A stretch of 64,000 nucleotides of DNA, taken from positions 2,914,001 through 2,978,000 of the forward strand of contig NZ_JAEPRJ010000001.1 of the NCBI RefSeq assembly GCF_016651435.1. Reading direction: 5' to 3'. This document shows positions 7,671-15,365 of this stretch, in pieces. The notes beneath the pieces were generated by a model. It saw nothing but the letters and a program-made list of their open reading frames with translations, was not told the origin of the DNA and did no database searches. The position numbers and the translations under genes are program-made. Within the stretch, counting starts at the first letter, position 1. The number at the start of each line of letters is the position of its first letter. The DNA is from Catonella massiliensis (GTDB lineage: Bacteria > Bacillota > Clostridia > Lachnospirales > Lachnospiraceae).

Positions 7671-8660
7671 ATGATTTTAGAAACAGATAGGCTTATCCTT
7701 CGTCCGTGGGAAGAATCGGATGCGGAGGAATGCTATAAATACGCAAAAGATCCACGAGTAGGTCCGGTTGCAGGGTGGCCTGTGCATACAAGTGAAGAGA
7801 ACAGCCGACAGCTAATTAGGGATGTGCTGATGGCACCGGAGACCTACGCTATTGTACTGAAGGAAACAGGACTTCCAATAGGCAGCATCGGCTTTCACCA
7901 CAATGACCTTGCAGAAAAGGATGATGAAGCGGAGCTTGGTTATTGGCTGGGAGTTGATTATTGGGGACAGGGTCTTGTGCCTGAGGCGGGAAGAGAGCTG
8001 CTGCGTCATGCCTTTGAGGATCTGAACCTTGTTCGCATCTGGTGTGGCTATTATGATGGCAACGAGAAATCAAAGTGTGTTCAGGAAAAGCTTGGGTTCA
8101 AGTATCAATGGGCTACTGAGGATGTGCCGGTTCCGCTGTTGGGCGAAATAAGAAATGGACACGTAAGCCTATTAACGAAAGAAGAATGGGAAAACCTCAT
8201 CACGCTATATACACCGTCTTTGGAAGAACTTTGGTTTCGGCAGAAAATGATGGCAGATACGGAAACCATGTCGTATAACCACGCTTGGGGAGGTACAATT
8301 CCTTTTCCGAAAGAGGAGTGGCTTGGCTGGTATGATTATTGGATAGTAAATCATGAGGGCAAGCGTTATTACAGATACTTAAAGGATAATGCTGGCCATT
8401 TTATTGGAGAGATTGCCTATCATTACGATAGCAATCGAAACCTTTATATAGCTGATGTTATAGTCTATGCACCATATAGAAAAAAAGGCTATGGCAGTAT
8501 TGGATTGGATTTGTTATGTAGTGCTGCTAAACAAAATGGCATAAAGCTGTTGTATGACGATATCGCAATAGATAATCCAGCCGTCACGATGTTTCTAAAG
8601 AAAGGATTTATTGAAGAATACAGAACAAGCGAAATTATCATGCTTAAAAAAGAACTATAA
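7671..8660 (+). CDS. Double-GNAT N-acetyltransferase, copy 2
   Basis: This is a near-identical copy of 4398-5387 (318 of 329 residues identical by eye). The same two acetyl-CoA motifs are present ([10 protein letters not shown] and [10 protein letters not shown]). Differences are conservative (E6D, A33V, F/Y changes) apart from R136C and P216L, so both copies look functional. The flanks share nothing obvious with copy 1: the homology begins at the ATG and ends at the stop. Like copy 1 it follows an AlbA_2 gene (88 bp gap), giving an AlbA_2-GNAT arrangement twice in a row. The ribosome binding site is GAGAGGAAAGG. The acceptor substrate is unknown. Confidence 0.85.
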   Translation: MILETDRLILRPWEESDAEECYKYAKDPRVGPVAGWPVHTSEENSRQLIRDVLMAPETYAIVLKETGLPIGSIGFHHNDLAEKDDEAELGYWLGVDYWGQGLVPEAGRELLRHAFEDLNLVRIWCGYYDGNEKSKCVQEKLGFKYQWATEDVPVPLLGEIRNGHVSLLTKEEWENLITLYTPSLEELWFRQKMMADTETMSYNHAWGGTIPFPKEEWLGWYDYWIVNHEGKRYYRYLKDNAGHFIGEIAYHYDSNRNLYIADVIVYAPYRKKGYGSIGLDLLCSAAKQNGIKLLYDDIAIDNPAVTMFLKKGFIEEYRTSEIIMLKKEL

Positions 8661-8728
8661 AGACTGTCCCAAGATAGCCATACCGCTATCAAAGATAGCA
8701 CCTGTTGTCGAGTTATATAAACTTACCT

Positions 8729-8827
8729 AGGTGACGCTCCGAATGATAACATTTCAGACTCGCTCCGGCATCCGCTTCGCTACGCCTAATGCGCTCGCTT
8801 AGAATTTATCATTCGTAGCTGGCACCT
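8729..8827. repeat. Palindromic intergenic element, left copy
   Basis: The element is bounded by AGGTG and CACCT. Inside these, GAATGATAA pairs with TTATCATTC. The interior has CAGACTCGCTCCGG and CCTAATGCGCTCGCTTAG, and both recur in reverse complement in the element at 8939-9048. The GC-rich interior contrasts with the AT-rich surroundings. It resembles a REP-like or MITE-like element or a structured RNA. No transposase is nearby. Confidence 0.6.
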
Positions 8828-8938
8828 TAAATTTATACAAATAATAACTAGAATACCAAATGAAAGGCAGCTCCCCCAACCTGCCCACATGTGGCTGATG
8901 TGTTTGTTTGCAATTATTCATCAATTAAACAGCCGGAG

Positions 8939-9048
8939 CTGATAATGCCTAAGCGAGCGCATCAGGTTTTTCGTCATCCTGTAAAAACTTAAAAATAGCA
9001 CCTTGCAGAAAAACCGGAGCGAGTCTGGACATTTATCAGCGAAGGTGT
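8939..9048. repeat. Palindromic intergenic element, right copy (inverted)
   Basis: Contains CTAAGCGAGCGCATCAGG and CCGGAGCGAGTCTG, the reverse complements (with one mismatch in the first) of interior segments of the left element. Its own ends, CTGATAATG and CATTTATCAG, pair with one bulge. Together the two copies form a large inverted repeat about 320 bp across. Confidence 0.6.
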
Positions 9049-9135
9049 AACTTAGTCAAAAAACAAACACAACAGCCCTACAACTTAGAATTTGCAGTGA
9101 CAGAAAAATCTCAGACCGCCGGAGGGAATGAAACT

Positions 9136-9984
9136 ATGGCAGATACAAAGGAAAATTGTAAAGAATGGATATCATATATACCTGATAAAATGGATAGATT
9201 TACGCATGAATTTGCAGGAAATAATCATTTGATTCTTGATTATACTATGGCTTCACTTAATGATTTAGAAAGATGGATTCTAAGTCACTATCAGGATGCT
9301 AACGAATTGCTTGATGACAGTAGTATGTTGGACTATCTGACAATATATATTGGCGAAACTTTTAGAGGATATCTTGGCGGTGAGTGGGATATAGATATTG
9401 ATAATAAGGAAGATGCGCATCATCCCGTAATTACACTAACAGATGCATCCTATAAAGGGGAGTCCCAGATTGCACCAATGGCTATTGCTACTGAATGTAT
9501 TAGCAGAAATAAAGAGAATTATATAAGTGGAATCTTGTTTAATTACATTGCATCTGGGATAAAGACAATTGATAAGCTGGTGGAATTTATGGAAGAGGAG
9601 TGCTATTCCTTTGATTCATTTTCAATTGGGAAATATAGGGCGTTAGAGGGTTTATTTTTGGATAGGGACGGAAACGGCTTTATCTATGGCTATGAAGAGA
9701 GAGGACATAGGGATATAATAAAGCATTTTGACAATGAGGAGGCAGCGGTTTCCTATGTACTTGAGCAGATTTCTAAAGGAGAAGTAGATGACTCTCACCT
9801 GGCAGCTTTTACAATGGATGAGGAAGAGATTTTGGAGGCGGAAAAGAAGCTTAAAGAAATGTTCATCCCTTTTATACGAAATGATGTGCCGGGCTACAGT
9901 CTGGATGGGAAAACCGCCTATAGAATATTTGTGTTTGGTAAGAATATAAGATATATTAAAGGCTTAGAAGGATTTGGGGTGTGA
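9136..9984 (+). CDS. Hypothetical protein, immunity-like
   Basis: A 282-residue soluble acidic protein. The stretch LTIYIGETFRGYLGGEWDIDI (about 70-90) is like the YxGExxRxxLGGxW segment of uncharacterised DUF proteins often found with polymorphic-toxin immunity genes. The rest has no motif I recognise, and no signal peptide or membrane segment is evident. ATG 9136 is chosen because GGAGGG lies 9 bp upstream; an in-frame ATG at 9097 has no such site. It is the first of five same-strand genes ending at the terminator at 13350, with an AlbA_2 regulator and a CbrC-type protein downstream. An immunity-type role is a guess from context. Confidence 0.65.
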   Translation: MADTKENCKEWISYIPDKMDRFTHEFAGNNHLILDYTMASLNDLERWILSHYQDANELLDDSSMLDYLTIYIGETFRGYLGGEWDIDIDNKEDAHHPVITLTDASYKGESQIAPMAIATECISRNKENYISGILFNYIASGIKTIDKLVEFMEEECYSFDSFSIGKYRALEGLFLDRDGNGFIYGYEERGHRDIIKHFDNEEAAVSYVLEQISKGEVDDSHLAAFTMDEEEILEAEKKLKEMFIPFIRNDVPGYSLDGKTAYRIFVFGKNIRYIKGLEGFGV

Positions 9985-9993
9985 CTGGTGAGG

Positions 9994-10038
9994 TTTAGGG
10001 AACTTTTTGAATGTAAAAACACATAAAAGTTCCCTAAA
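9994..10038. promoter_or_regulatory. Perfect 14-bp inverted repeat upstream of AlbA_2 copy 3
   Basis: TTTAGGGAACTTTT (9994-10007) and AAAAGTTCCCTAAA (10025-10038) are perfect complements separated by 17 nt. It begins 9 bp after the previous stop and ends 41 bp before the AlbA_2 start. No T-run follows, so it may be an operator for the downstream gene or an mRNA stem-loop. Confidence 0.65.
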
Positions 10039-10079
10039 AGAGAGATATAGAGTATAGTCTTAGGGAAGAAGGTGTGGCA

Positions 10080-11591
10080 ATGAACATACAGGAATTAAAA
10101 AGCCTTATATATCAGGGCGAAAAAGTGGATATAGAATGTAAAAAAGCGGATGGTAACGTGCCAAAATCTGTATATGAATCATATTCTGCATTTGCAAACA
10201 CAAAGGGCGGATATATTATATTGGGTGTTATAGAAGACAAAACAAAAACTGTTCTGGAGGAACGTTTTATTATTCGAGGAATTAAAAATCCTGAGGCTCA
10301 AAAAGAGGACTTTTGGAACACCATCAATGGTAATAAAGTAAATGTTAACGTTTTAAAAGATGAAGATGTTTTTGTAGTTGAAGACGGGGATATAAAACTT
10401 CTTGTTATTCACGTGCCTAGAGCCGACTTTAATATGCGTCCGGTATATGTTGGTGAGAATCCGTACAAAGGTACATATAAGAGAAATCACGATGGTGATT
10501 ATCATGCAACAGAACATGAGACTAGAAGTATGATTCGAGATCAGAGCTTGGAAGGTAATGATGGAACGATTTTGGAACACTACACTATGGCTGACATTGA
10601 CAAAGAAACCCTGAGAAAGTATCGTCAGATTTTTGAAATTAGAAATGACGGACATGTCTGGAATCCATTGGATGATAAGGCCTTTCTTGAACAGCTAGGT
10701 GGGTACAATCGTGATCGTAAAACCGGCGTAGAAGGGCTTACAGTTGCAGGTCTTTTAATGTTCGGTACAGGTCGTGCTATAAGGGAAAGATTCTCTAACA
10801 TTTTCATGGATTACCGTGAAGAGTCTAAAGTTACAATTGATGTACGCTGGAACGATAGAATTACCTATGATGGAACTTGGGAGAATAATTTGTTTAATTT
10901 CTTTTCTAAAGTAACGCCAAAACTTACTGAGGATTTACCAAAGCCATTTAAGCTTGAAGGGATACAACGAATTGATGAAACTCCGCTTCATAAAGCAGTT
11001 AGAGAGGCATTTGTTAATCTTATAATCCATGCAGATTATTTGATGGATGCGGGTACGTTGAAGGTAATAAAGAAGAATAAGTCATTTGAATTTACCAACC
11101 CTGGAATACTTAAACTGCCGATTGAAGATATTTTTCGTGGCGGTAATTCTAAACCCCGTAACTCACATATGCAGACTATGCTTAGAATGGTTGGCTTTGG
11201 TGATAATGCTGGCTCTGGTTTTCCTACTATAGTTGCAGCGTGGGATGCTGAAGGCTGGGTGAAACCTGAGCTGATTGAAGATACTATACTAAATCAGGTT
11301 ACTTTGAAACTTGATATGGTAAAGGTTGAGAGTGTTGAAGAGCAAGCTACAGTAGTGCCGAAGAGTGCCGAAAAAATGCCGAAGAGTGCCGAAGTTGAAT
11401 ATATGACAGAACAAGAGAAAATAATATTTGAATATGTACGAGAACAGAAAATGATAACAACTGCTATAGCTTGTAAATTACTGAATATAAAGGAACGAAG
11501 GGCTAGAAAAATATTATCAGAGATGTGCAATAAGAACTATTTAAAGAAGAAGGGAGCAACAAGTAATTTGCGGTATATTGAAATGATGTGA
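10080..11591 (+). CDS. AlbA_2/GHKL/winged-helix protein, COG2865 family, copy 3
   Basis: About 503 residues. AlbA_2 features include KVDIECKKAD and FANTKGGYIILGV (about 15-55) and NPYKGTYKRNHDGDYH near 135. The GHKL part has HKAVREAFVNLIIHADYL near 305 and GFGDNAGSGFPTIV near 370. A short repeat linker PKSAEKMPKSAE (about 423-434) precedes a C-terminal HTH (ITTAIACKLLNIKERRARKI). ATG 10080 is preferred over GTG 10074 because AAGAAGG ends 7 bp before it. The order of domains is the same as in the 6105-7583 protein, with which it shares long similar stretches such as KPFKLEGI and DETPLHKAVREA. It sits in a run of small hypothetical genes and may regulate them. Confidence 0.85.
   Translation: MNIQELKSLIYQGEKVDIECKKADGNVPKSVYESYSAFANTKGGYIILGVIEDKTKTVLEERFIIRGIKNPEAQKEDFWNTINGNKVNVNVLKDEDVFVVEDGDIKLLVIHVPRADFNMRPVYVGENPYKGTYKRNHDGDYHATEHETRSMIRDQSLEGNDGTILEHYTMADIDKETLRKYRQIFEIRNDGHVWNPLDDKAFLEQLGGYNRDRKTGVEGLTVAGLLMFGTGRAIRERFSNIFMDYREESKVTIDVRWNDRITYDGTWENNLFNFFSKVTPKLTEDLPKPFKLEGIQRIDETPLHKAVREAFVNLIIHADYLMDAGTLKVIKKNKSFEFTNPGILKLPIEDIFRGGNSKPRNSHMQTMLRMVGFGDNAGSGFPTIVAAWDAEGWVKPELIEDTILNQVTLKLDMVKVESVEEQATVVPKSAEKMPKSAEVEYMTEQEKIIFEYVREQKMITTAIACKLLNIKERRARKILSEMCNKNYLKKKGATSNLRYIEMM
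11354..11394 (+). repeat. Intragenic 10-11-nt repeats in AlbA_2 copy 3
   Basis: AGTGCC-type cores begin at 11354, 11364, 11375 (AATGCC) and 11385, spaced 10, 11 and 10 nt, close to one DNA turn. They are read alternately as Val/Met-Pro-Lys and Ser-Ala-Glu, so the repeat is kept in DNA rather than in one codon frame. The core is the same as that in copy 1 (AGTGCC/GGCACT). Confidence 0.8.
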
Positions 11592-11656
11592 GATGCATTT
11601 AAGCTTGAGAATAAGGTGATGGATAGGAAGCCAAATCAGTATGATGCAGAAAAAGA

Positions 11657-12088
11657 ATGTACCGTATACTTAGCATTTGCGAAATGAAAAAAGAAGATTT
11701 GCTCACATTATGGAATGTAAAAGACTGGGATAAAAATAACGCAGGGATATATTTTACAGGCAAATATTGTAATAAAGAGGTAAATTTTAACTTCACCGGA
11801 TTTACGGAGAAGGATATGTCTCTAATACCGGATGATTTTATGCAAAGACTTTTTAGGGAATTGGAGAAGCTAGACTATAATGCCCATGAGGTAATACAAG
11901 CTGTCCATCCGGATGAAGATGCGTCTAAGTTAAATCTGACGGAGATTATATTTGATAAAAGTGGTTGTTATAAAGAGTTTGCTCTCGGATATGATATGGG
12001 AGAATCACCTGCTGGCAGGCTGTATATACTGGTAAAATTTGATAAGCAGCTACGGGCTGATAAAGAATTAATTTATGAAACCTATTAA
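11657..12088 (+). CDS. Hypothetical small protein
   Basis: A 143-residue soluble acidic protein with no family I recognise. The segment VNFNFTGFTEKDMSLIPDDF and the ending FDKQLRADKELIYE give an alpha/beta look typical of immunity-like proteins. There is no clear ribosome binding site before ATG 11657. A 22-codon frame from ATG 11619 to 11687 overlaps it in another phase, so the true start could lie upstream if a frameshift has occurred. The gene follows AlbA_2 copy 3 by 65 bp and precedes the CbrC-like gene by 28 bp. Confidence 0.55.
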   Translation: MYRILSICEMKKEDLLTLWNVKDWDKNNAGIYFTGKYCNKEVNFNFTGFTEKDMSLIPDDFMQRLFRELEKLDYNAHEVIQAVHPDEDASKLNLTEIIFDKSGCYKEFALGYDMGESPAGRLYILVKFDKQLRADKELIYETY

Positions 12089-12116
12089 GGGTTTGAAATA
12101 AAACAGGGAGGCCAAA

Positions 12117-12968
12117 ATGAACGAGTATCTTAAAGAATTTATTAGCTTGAAAGAAAATTATTATAAAAAAGACGGGAGTAAATCCAGCGTGCTGGCTCTC
12201 TATCAATTTGCAGACAAACTCTCTGCAATAGATGAAAAAGAAGCAAAAGCAGTATTGGTGGATGTATACAGTTTATTGGGGATTATGGAGAGTGCTTACA
12301 AGTTATTCTCAACCATTGTCAATAAGGCGGATAGGAAGCAATTAAAAAAGCTTGCTACTTTACAGGAGGCAAGTAAAGATGAGGGTGATAACTTTGTTCT
12401 TCCTCGTCCTCTTACAGAAAAGGAAGAAACTGCAAGGAATGAACGCTTAAAAGACTTACCTAAGTTTCGCTATTATCCGGATCCTGTGGGTACCGGTGTA
12501 TTTGAAGAGGGGGAGGCAAGGACCTGTCCATGTTGCGGCAAGGAGAGTACAGTCTACTATTATAGTGAGCCATATTGTATTGAAAATGTGGAGAATCTCT
12601 GTCCTTTTTGCATTGCATCGGGTGAGGCTGCAAGAAAATATGATGCCAGCTTCATACAGGATGCAGAGTGGAGTGGTGAACCGGATAAAGAGAAGGATGA
12701 AGAGCTTTTCTGCCGTACACCCGGGTATTTAAGCTGGCAGGGTGAGCATTGGCTCTCCTGTTGTAATGATTATTGTGAGTATCTGGGAACAGTTGGCACA
12801 AAGGAATTAAAGGCTATGGATATAGCAGATGAGGTCTTTAGCGAGTATGCCAAAAGAGACGAGTATGCAGATATAGAGGAATATCTTGTAAAAGACGGCT
12901 CTCTTTGCGGTTATTTATTCCGTTGCCTGCATTGTAAAAAATATCACCTGTGGGTGGATGCGGATTAG
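12117..12968 (+). CDS. CbrC (UPF0167) family protein with N-terminal extension
   Basis: The C-terminal part (about 118-283) matches CbrC/UPF0167: FRYYPDPVGTGVFEE, then a CPCC pair (TCPCCGKESTVYY), then CPFCIASGEAARKYDASFI. In E. coli, CbrC is linked to tolerance of colicin E2. The cysteine pairs suggest a zinc-binding fold. About 115 N-terminal residues are extra and look helical. The start has a clear GGGAGG site 7 bp upstream. Its place beside other small hypothetical proteins suggests a toxin-immunity or stress role, which is inferred. Confidence 0.8.
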   Translation: MNEYLKEFISLKENYYKKDGSKSSVLALYQFADKLSAIDEKEAKAVLVDVYSLLGIMESAYKLFSTIVNKADRKQLKKLATLQEASKDEGDNFVLPRPLTEKEETARNERLKDLPKFRYYPDPVGTGVFEEGEARTCPCCGKESTVYYYSEPYCIENVENLCPFCIASGEAARKYDASFIQDAEWSGEPDKEKDEELFCRTPGYLSWQGEHWLSCCNDYCEYLGTVGTKELKAMDIADEVFSEYAKRDEYADIEEYLVKDGSLCGYLFRCLHCKKYHLWVDAD

Positions 12969-13019
12969 TGTAAGAGAGTTGGAAAAGATTATTTAATTGG
13001 GATATAGGAGAACATAGTA

Positions 13020-13232
13020 ATGGAAAATAATAGCAATATTTTAGAGAAAAAAACAGCTACAGGAGTCTGTAAGGGCTGTGGCTGGCAGTGTCCGTTAGAT
13101 AAGCTCTCCTGTAATAAAGGCAGGAGATTAAATGGAGTAGCTGAAGTAATAGCTGATACAAAGGCAAAAAGACCTGCAGCAAATCCTAGAACTGAGAGGT
13201 TTTTACGCAGGTTAAACAGGGAGGTCGATTAG
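13020..13232 (+). CDS. Small Cys-motif protein
   Basis: A 70-residue basic protein with a four-Cys cluster, VCKGCGWQCPLDKLSCNKG (C-x2-C-x3-C-x6-C), which could bind zinc or an iron-sulphur cluster. The C-terminal half is basic (NPRTERFLRRLNREVD). Not recognised beyond this. ATAGGAG lies 9 bp before the ATG. It is the last gene before the terminator at 13350 and probably shares an mRNA with the CbrC-like gene. Confidence 0.6.
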   Translation: MENNSNILEKKTATGVCKGCGWQCPLDKLSCNKGRRLNGVAEVIADTKAKRPAANPRTERFLRRLNREVD

Positions 13233-13349
13233 GCACAGGGAGGTAATGCAGAGTATGTACCTCACTAACACTATAAAACAAATTTATCAAGAACATCGGA
13301 AGTCTGTTAGCTGGAGAAATAGAAGGTAAATGTACTAAGAATCTAATAT

Positions 13350-13390
13350 TTTGAGCTGTGCACCGATTTTGGCTGCACAGCTCAAATTTT
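13350..13390. terminator. Intrinsic terminator, end of 9136-13232 run
   Basis: TTTGAGCTGTGCA (13350-13362) and TGCACAGCTCAAA (13374-13386) are perfect 13-bp complements, followed by TTTT. The symmetry, with T-runs on both strands, suggests it can act in both directions. Confidence 0.75.
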
Positions 13391-13394
13391 GACT

Positions 13395-13417
13395 AAAAAT
13401 CAGAAGTTCTGATTTTT
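13395..13417 (-). terminator. Terminator for the minus-strand secreted protein gene
   Basis: AAAAATCAGAA and TTCTGATTTTT (13395-13405, 13407-13417) form a tight hairpin next to the stop codon of the gene on the minus strand. Confidence 0.5.
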
Positions 13418-14948
13418 ATTTGGCCTTTTTAGGGGCTTTATACATAACTACAAATCTCTTTAAGGACTTTGTAGTAAAGGTTATTCTACCGGTTTTGCCA
13501 TTGTAGGAAGAATCTTTTACCCTAACCAGTTTTCCATTGTTATTTACATAAGCAACAAAAAGTCCTTTTGCTTTTTCTTTAGCATTTTTCTTGTAAGTAA
13601 GGCTGATATTCAGTTTTCCATTAAGATTAGCAACCTTCTTATCCCCTGCTTTTAAGACAATATCATATACAGGTCTATTTCCTACAGCTTTTTTGACAAG
13701 TCCATTAAGCTTATTTGCAGGTGTCAGGGAAATGGAAACATCACCTTTTTTGGAAAGTGGTTCAAATGCCTTTTTATCAAGCTCAAACTTAGCGGCAGAT
13801 GTTGCCAAAGTCACTGTTTTTTCCTTATTTTCTATGGTGCTCTTTAAGTCCTCTTTGCTAACTGTAACGGTTGTACTCTCATCATTACTTGTGCTAAGAT
13901 CAGCTAAAGGAACAACAGTTGAGTAAAATTTATCTTTAGAAATTGCTCTTTCCGGCATTGCATCCTGGATACCCTCTACACTTACGAAGTAATACCTTGC
14001 CCAGTCTTTTGTTAATCGCTGTACACCTGAAAGGCCTGCGCCGGGATACCATAGTGGATGCTCAGCAGGACTCTCATCTGAGAATTTCCAATCTGCACCT
14101 ACCTGTATGCCTAATTTTGCCTTAGGATCGGATTTTTCAGATATCCTCGCTTCAACTGAAATCAATACTGCACGGATACTTTCAGGACTTGGAACACTTA
14201 AAATCTGCTTAGAGCCCCAATGTGCAACCTTGTCTTCTTTTGGCCGCATTTTTACAGAGGTACCAAAGCCGTATACTTTCTCGCGTTCGGCCGGTCCTAT
14301 CCATCCGTACATATTTCCTTCAAAATAATCAATCCAATCAACAGCTAAAGGATCGTTTATAAGATTTTCCCAAGTTGTTTCATTTTCACGCAGTACAAAA
14401 GCCTGCATATTCCGTACATCAAACCAGGCATTTTTGGCTTTGTTATCCTGCATTTCCATGACAACTCCCCAAGGATCCATACGGTCTAAGTATTTACCAC
14501 GCTGGCTGTCAAACAGCTCTTTAGCCTGCTCATCGGTCATACCATCACGCTTATAGCCCAAATAATACCAGTCAGCAGGTGGGTCATAAGAAGCTCTACC
14601 ACCTAATACTACAGAGCCGCCGTTAAATTGTCCGGGTCCGCCGTTTGGGCCACGCTCCTGATCTTTTACCACGTTTTCTTTTGACCAAACCCAAACATTA
14701 CCCTGATTTTTACCCATTTGTTTTATAGCGCGTTTCTTCTCTGCCTTAGACATTTGGACAGCCATCTCAGTATTTTCTGCAAGTGCAGAGCCAAGTGGAA
14801 TGGCGTTTTCAGCAGTCTCAAAAATATTGAGGCTTTTTGACATTTCTCCAGCTAGAGCATTTGCCGGAAAGATTGCAGATGTAAGCAAAGCTGTGGATAA
14901 AAATAGTCCCATAGCACTTTTTTTCATACTACCTGTTTTTCTTTTCAA
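13416..14948 (-). CDS. Secreted protein with C-terminal module shared with the 39983-42871 protein
   Basis: A 510-residue exported protein. The N-terminus is a signal peptide (basic KRKTGSMKKS, hydrophobic core, cleavage likely after ANALA). A Trp/Gly-rich middle (about 70-330) is not recognised. The C-terminal 150 residues hold a beta-rich module with RPVYDIVLKAG, LNISLTYKKN and ITFTTKSLKRFVVMYK. The last 170 residues of the transglutaminase-like protein at 39983-42871 show the same pattern (HPVYDISISG, VTVSIPYKLG, ITFATGRLTRFAVGYK). The start is TTG 14948, 10 bp after AAAGGGG; an ATG seven codons in is the alternative. It is divergent from the GH105 operon. Its role is unknown; a cell-surface or polysaccharide-binding function is possible. 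Confidence 0.7.
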   Translation of the reverse strand: MKRKTGSMKKSAMGLFLSTALLTSAIFPANALAGEMSKSLNIFETAENAIPLGSALAENTEMAVQMSKAEKKRAIKQMGKNQGNVWVWSKENVVKDQERGPNGGPGQFNGGSVVLGGRASYDPPADWYYLGYKRDGMTDEQAKELFDSQRGKYLDRMDPWGVVMEMQDNKAKNAWFDVRNMQAFVLRENETTWENLINDPLAVDWIDYFEGNMYGWIGPAEREKVYGFGTSVKMRPKEDKVAHWGSKQILSVPSPESIRAVLISVEARISEKSDPKAKLGIQVGADWKFSDESPAEHPLWYPGAGLSGVQRLTKDWARYYFVSVEGIQDAMPERAISKDKFYSTVVPLADLSTSNDESTTVTVSKEDLKSTIENKEKTVTLATSAAKFELDKKAFEPLSKKGDVSISLTPANKLNGLVKKAVGNRPVYDIVLKAGDKKVANLNGKLNISLTYKKNAKEKAKGLFVAYVNNNGKLVRVKDSSYNGKTGRITFTTKSLKRFVVMYKAPKKAK

Positions 14949-15365
14949 TAGAATAACACCCCTTTCTGATAGTTTGAACCCACAATATTAAGTTTGTTTA
15001 TAACACTATGTAATTATCATGATAATTTTCGATAATTATAATGTTCAAGGTTTATATTTGTCAATAAAAATGTTATAATATCTAAAATGTTTGTTGAAAA
15101 TTACCATTAATATTAGGATTACACATATTTCAACCTTGATATTTATGTTATTTTCAATAAAAATTTATATAATTAATGGGATAAAAGTAGAATAAAGCTA
15201 TTTTCAGAGATAATTACTGTTGAAAAATATGATATAGATTAATATACTGATACAAATGTCAAAAGTATAGCTGTAGCAATCCTGTATCAATGGTTGCCAG
15301 TACATTTGACAACCACATCTTGAAATAACTATAAACAAAAATGGTGAAACAATGAGATAGGAGGG
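14949..15365. other. Divergent intergenic region
   Basis: The 417-bp AT-rich spacer between the minus-strand secreted protein and the GH105 operon holds a 16-bp perfect palindrome AATTATCATGATAATT (15012-15027) and a promoter for the plus-strand operon (15306-15335). A TGGTTG/CAACCA inverted pair overlaps the -35 box. No gene is seen. Confidence 0.6.
15306..15335 (+). promoter_or_regulatory. Promoter of the GH105-AKR-GH127 operon
   Basis: TTGACA (15306-15311) and TATAAA (15330-15335) are 18 bp apart, 30 bp before the GH105 start codon. A TGGTTG...CAACCA pair straddles the -35 box and could be an operator. Confidence 0.65.

Larger units (their letters stand above)
8661..9135. other. Intergenic stretch with two inverted hairpin elements
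   Basis: This 475-bp gap contains no supported gene. Most of it is two related elements of about 100 bp in opposite orientation (8729-8827 and 8939-9048), listed separately. A short GATAGC-type stem lies at 8671-8690 just after the GNAT stop. Confidence 0.6.

Noticed and set aside
8661..9135. Insertion sequence at the inverted repeat pair
   Set aside because: No transposase frame lies between or beside the repeats, and no target duplication could be seen. They are kept as repeats only.
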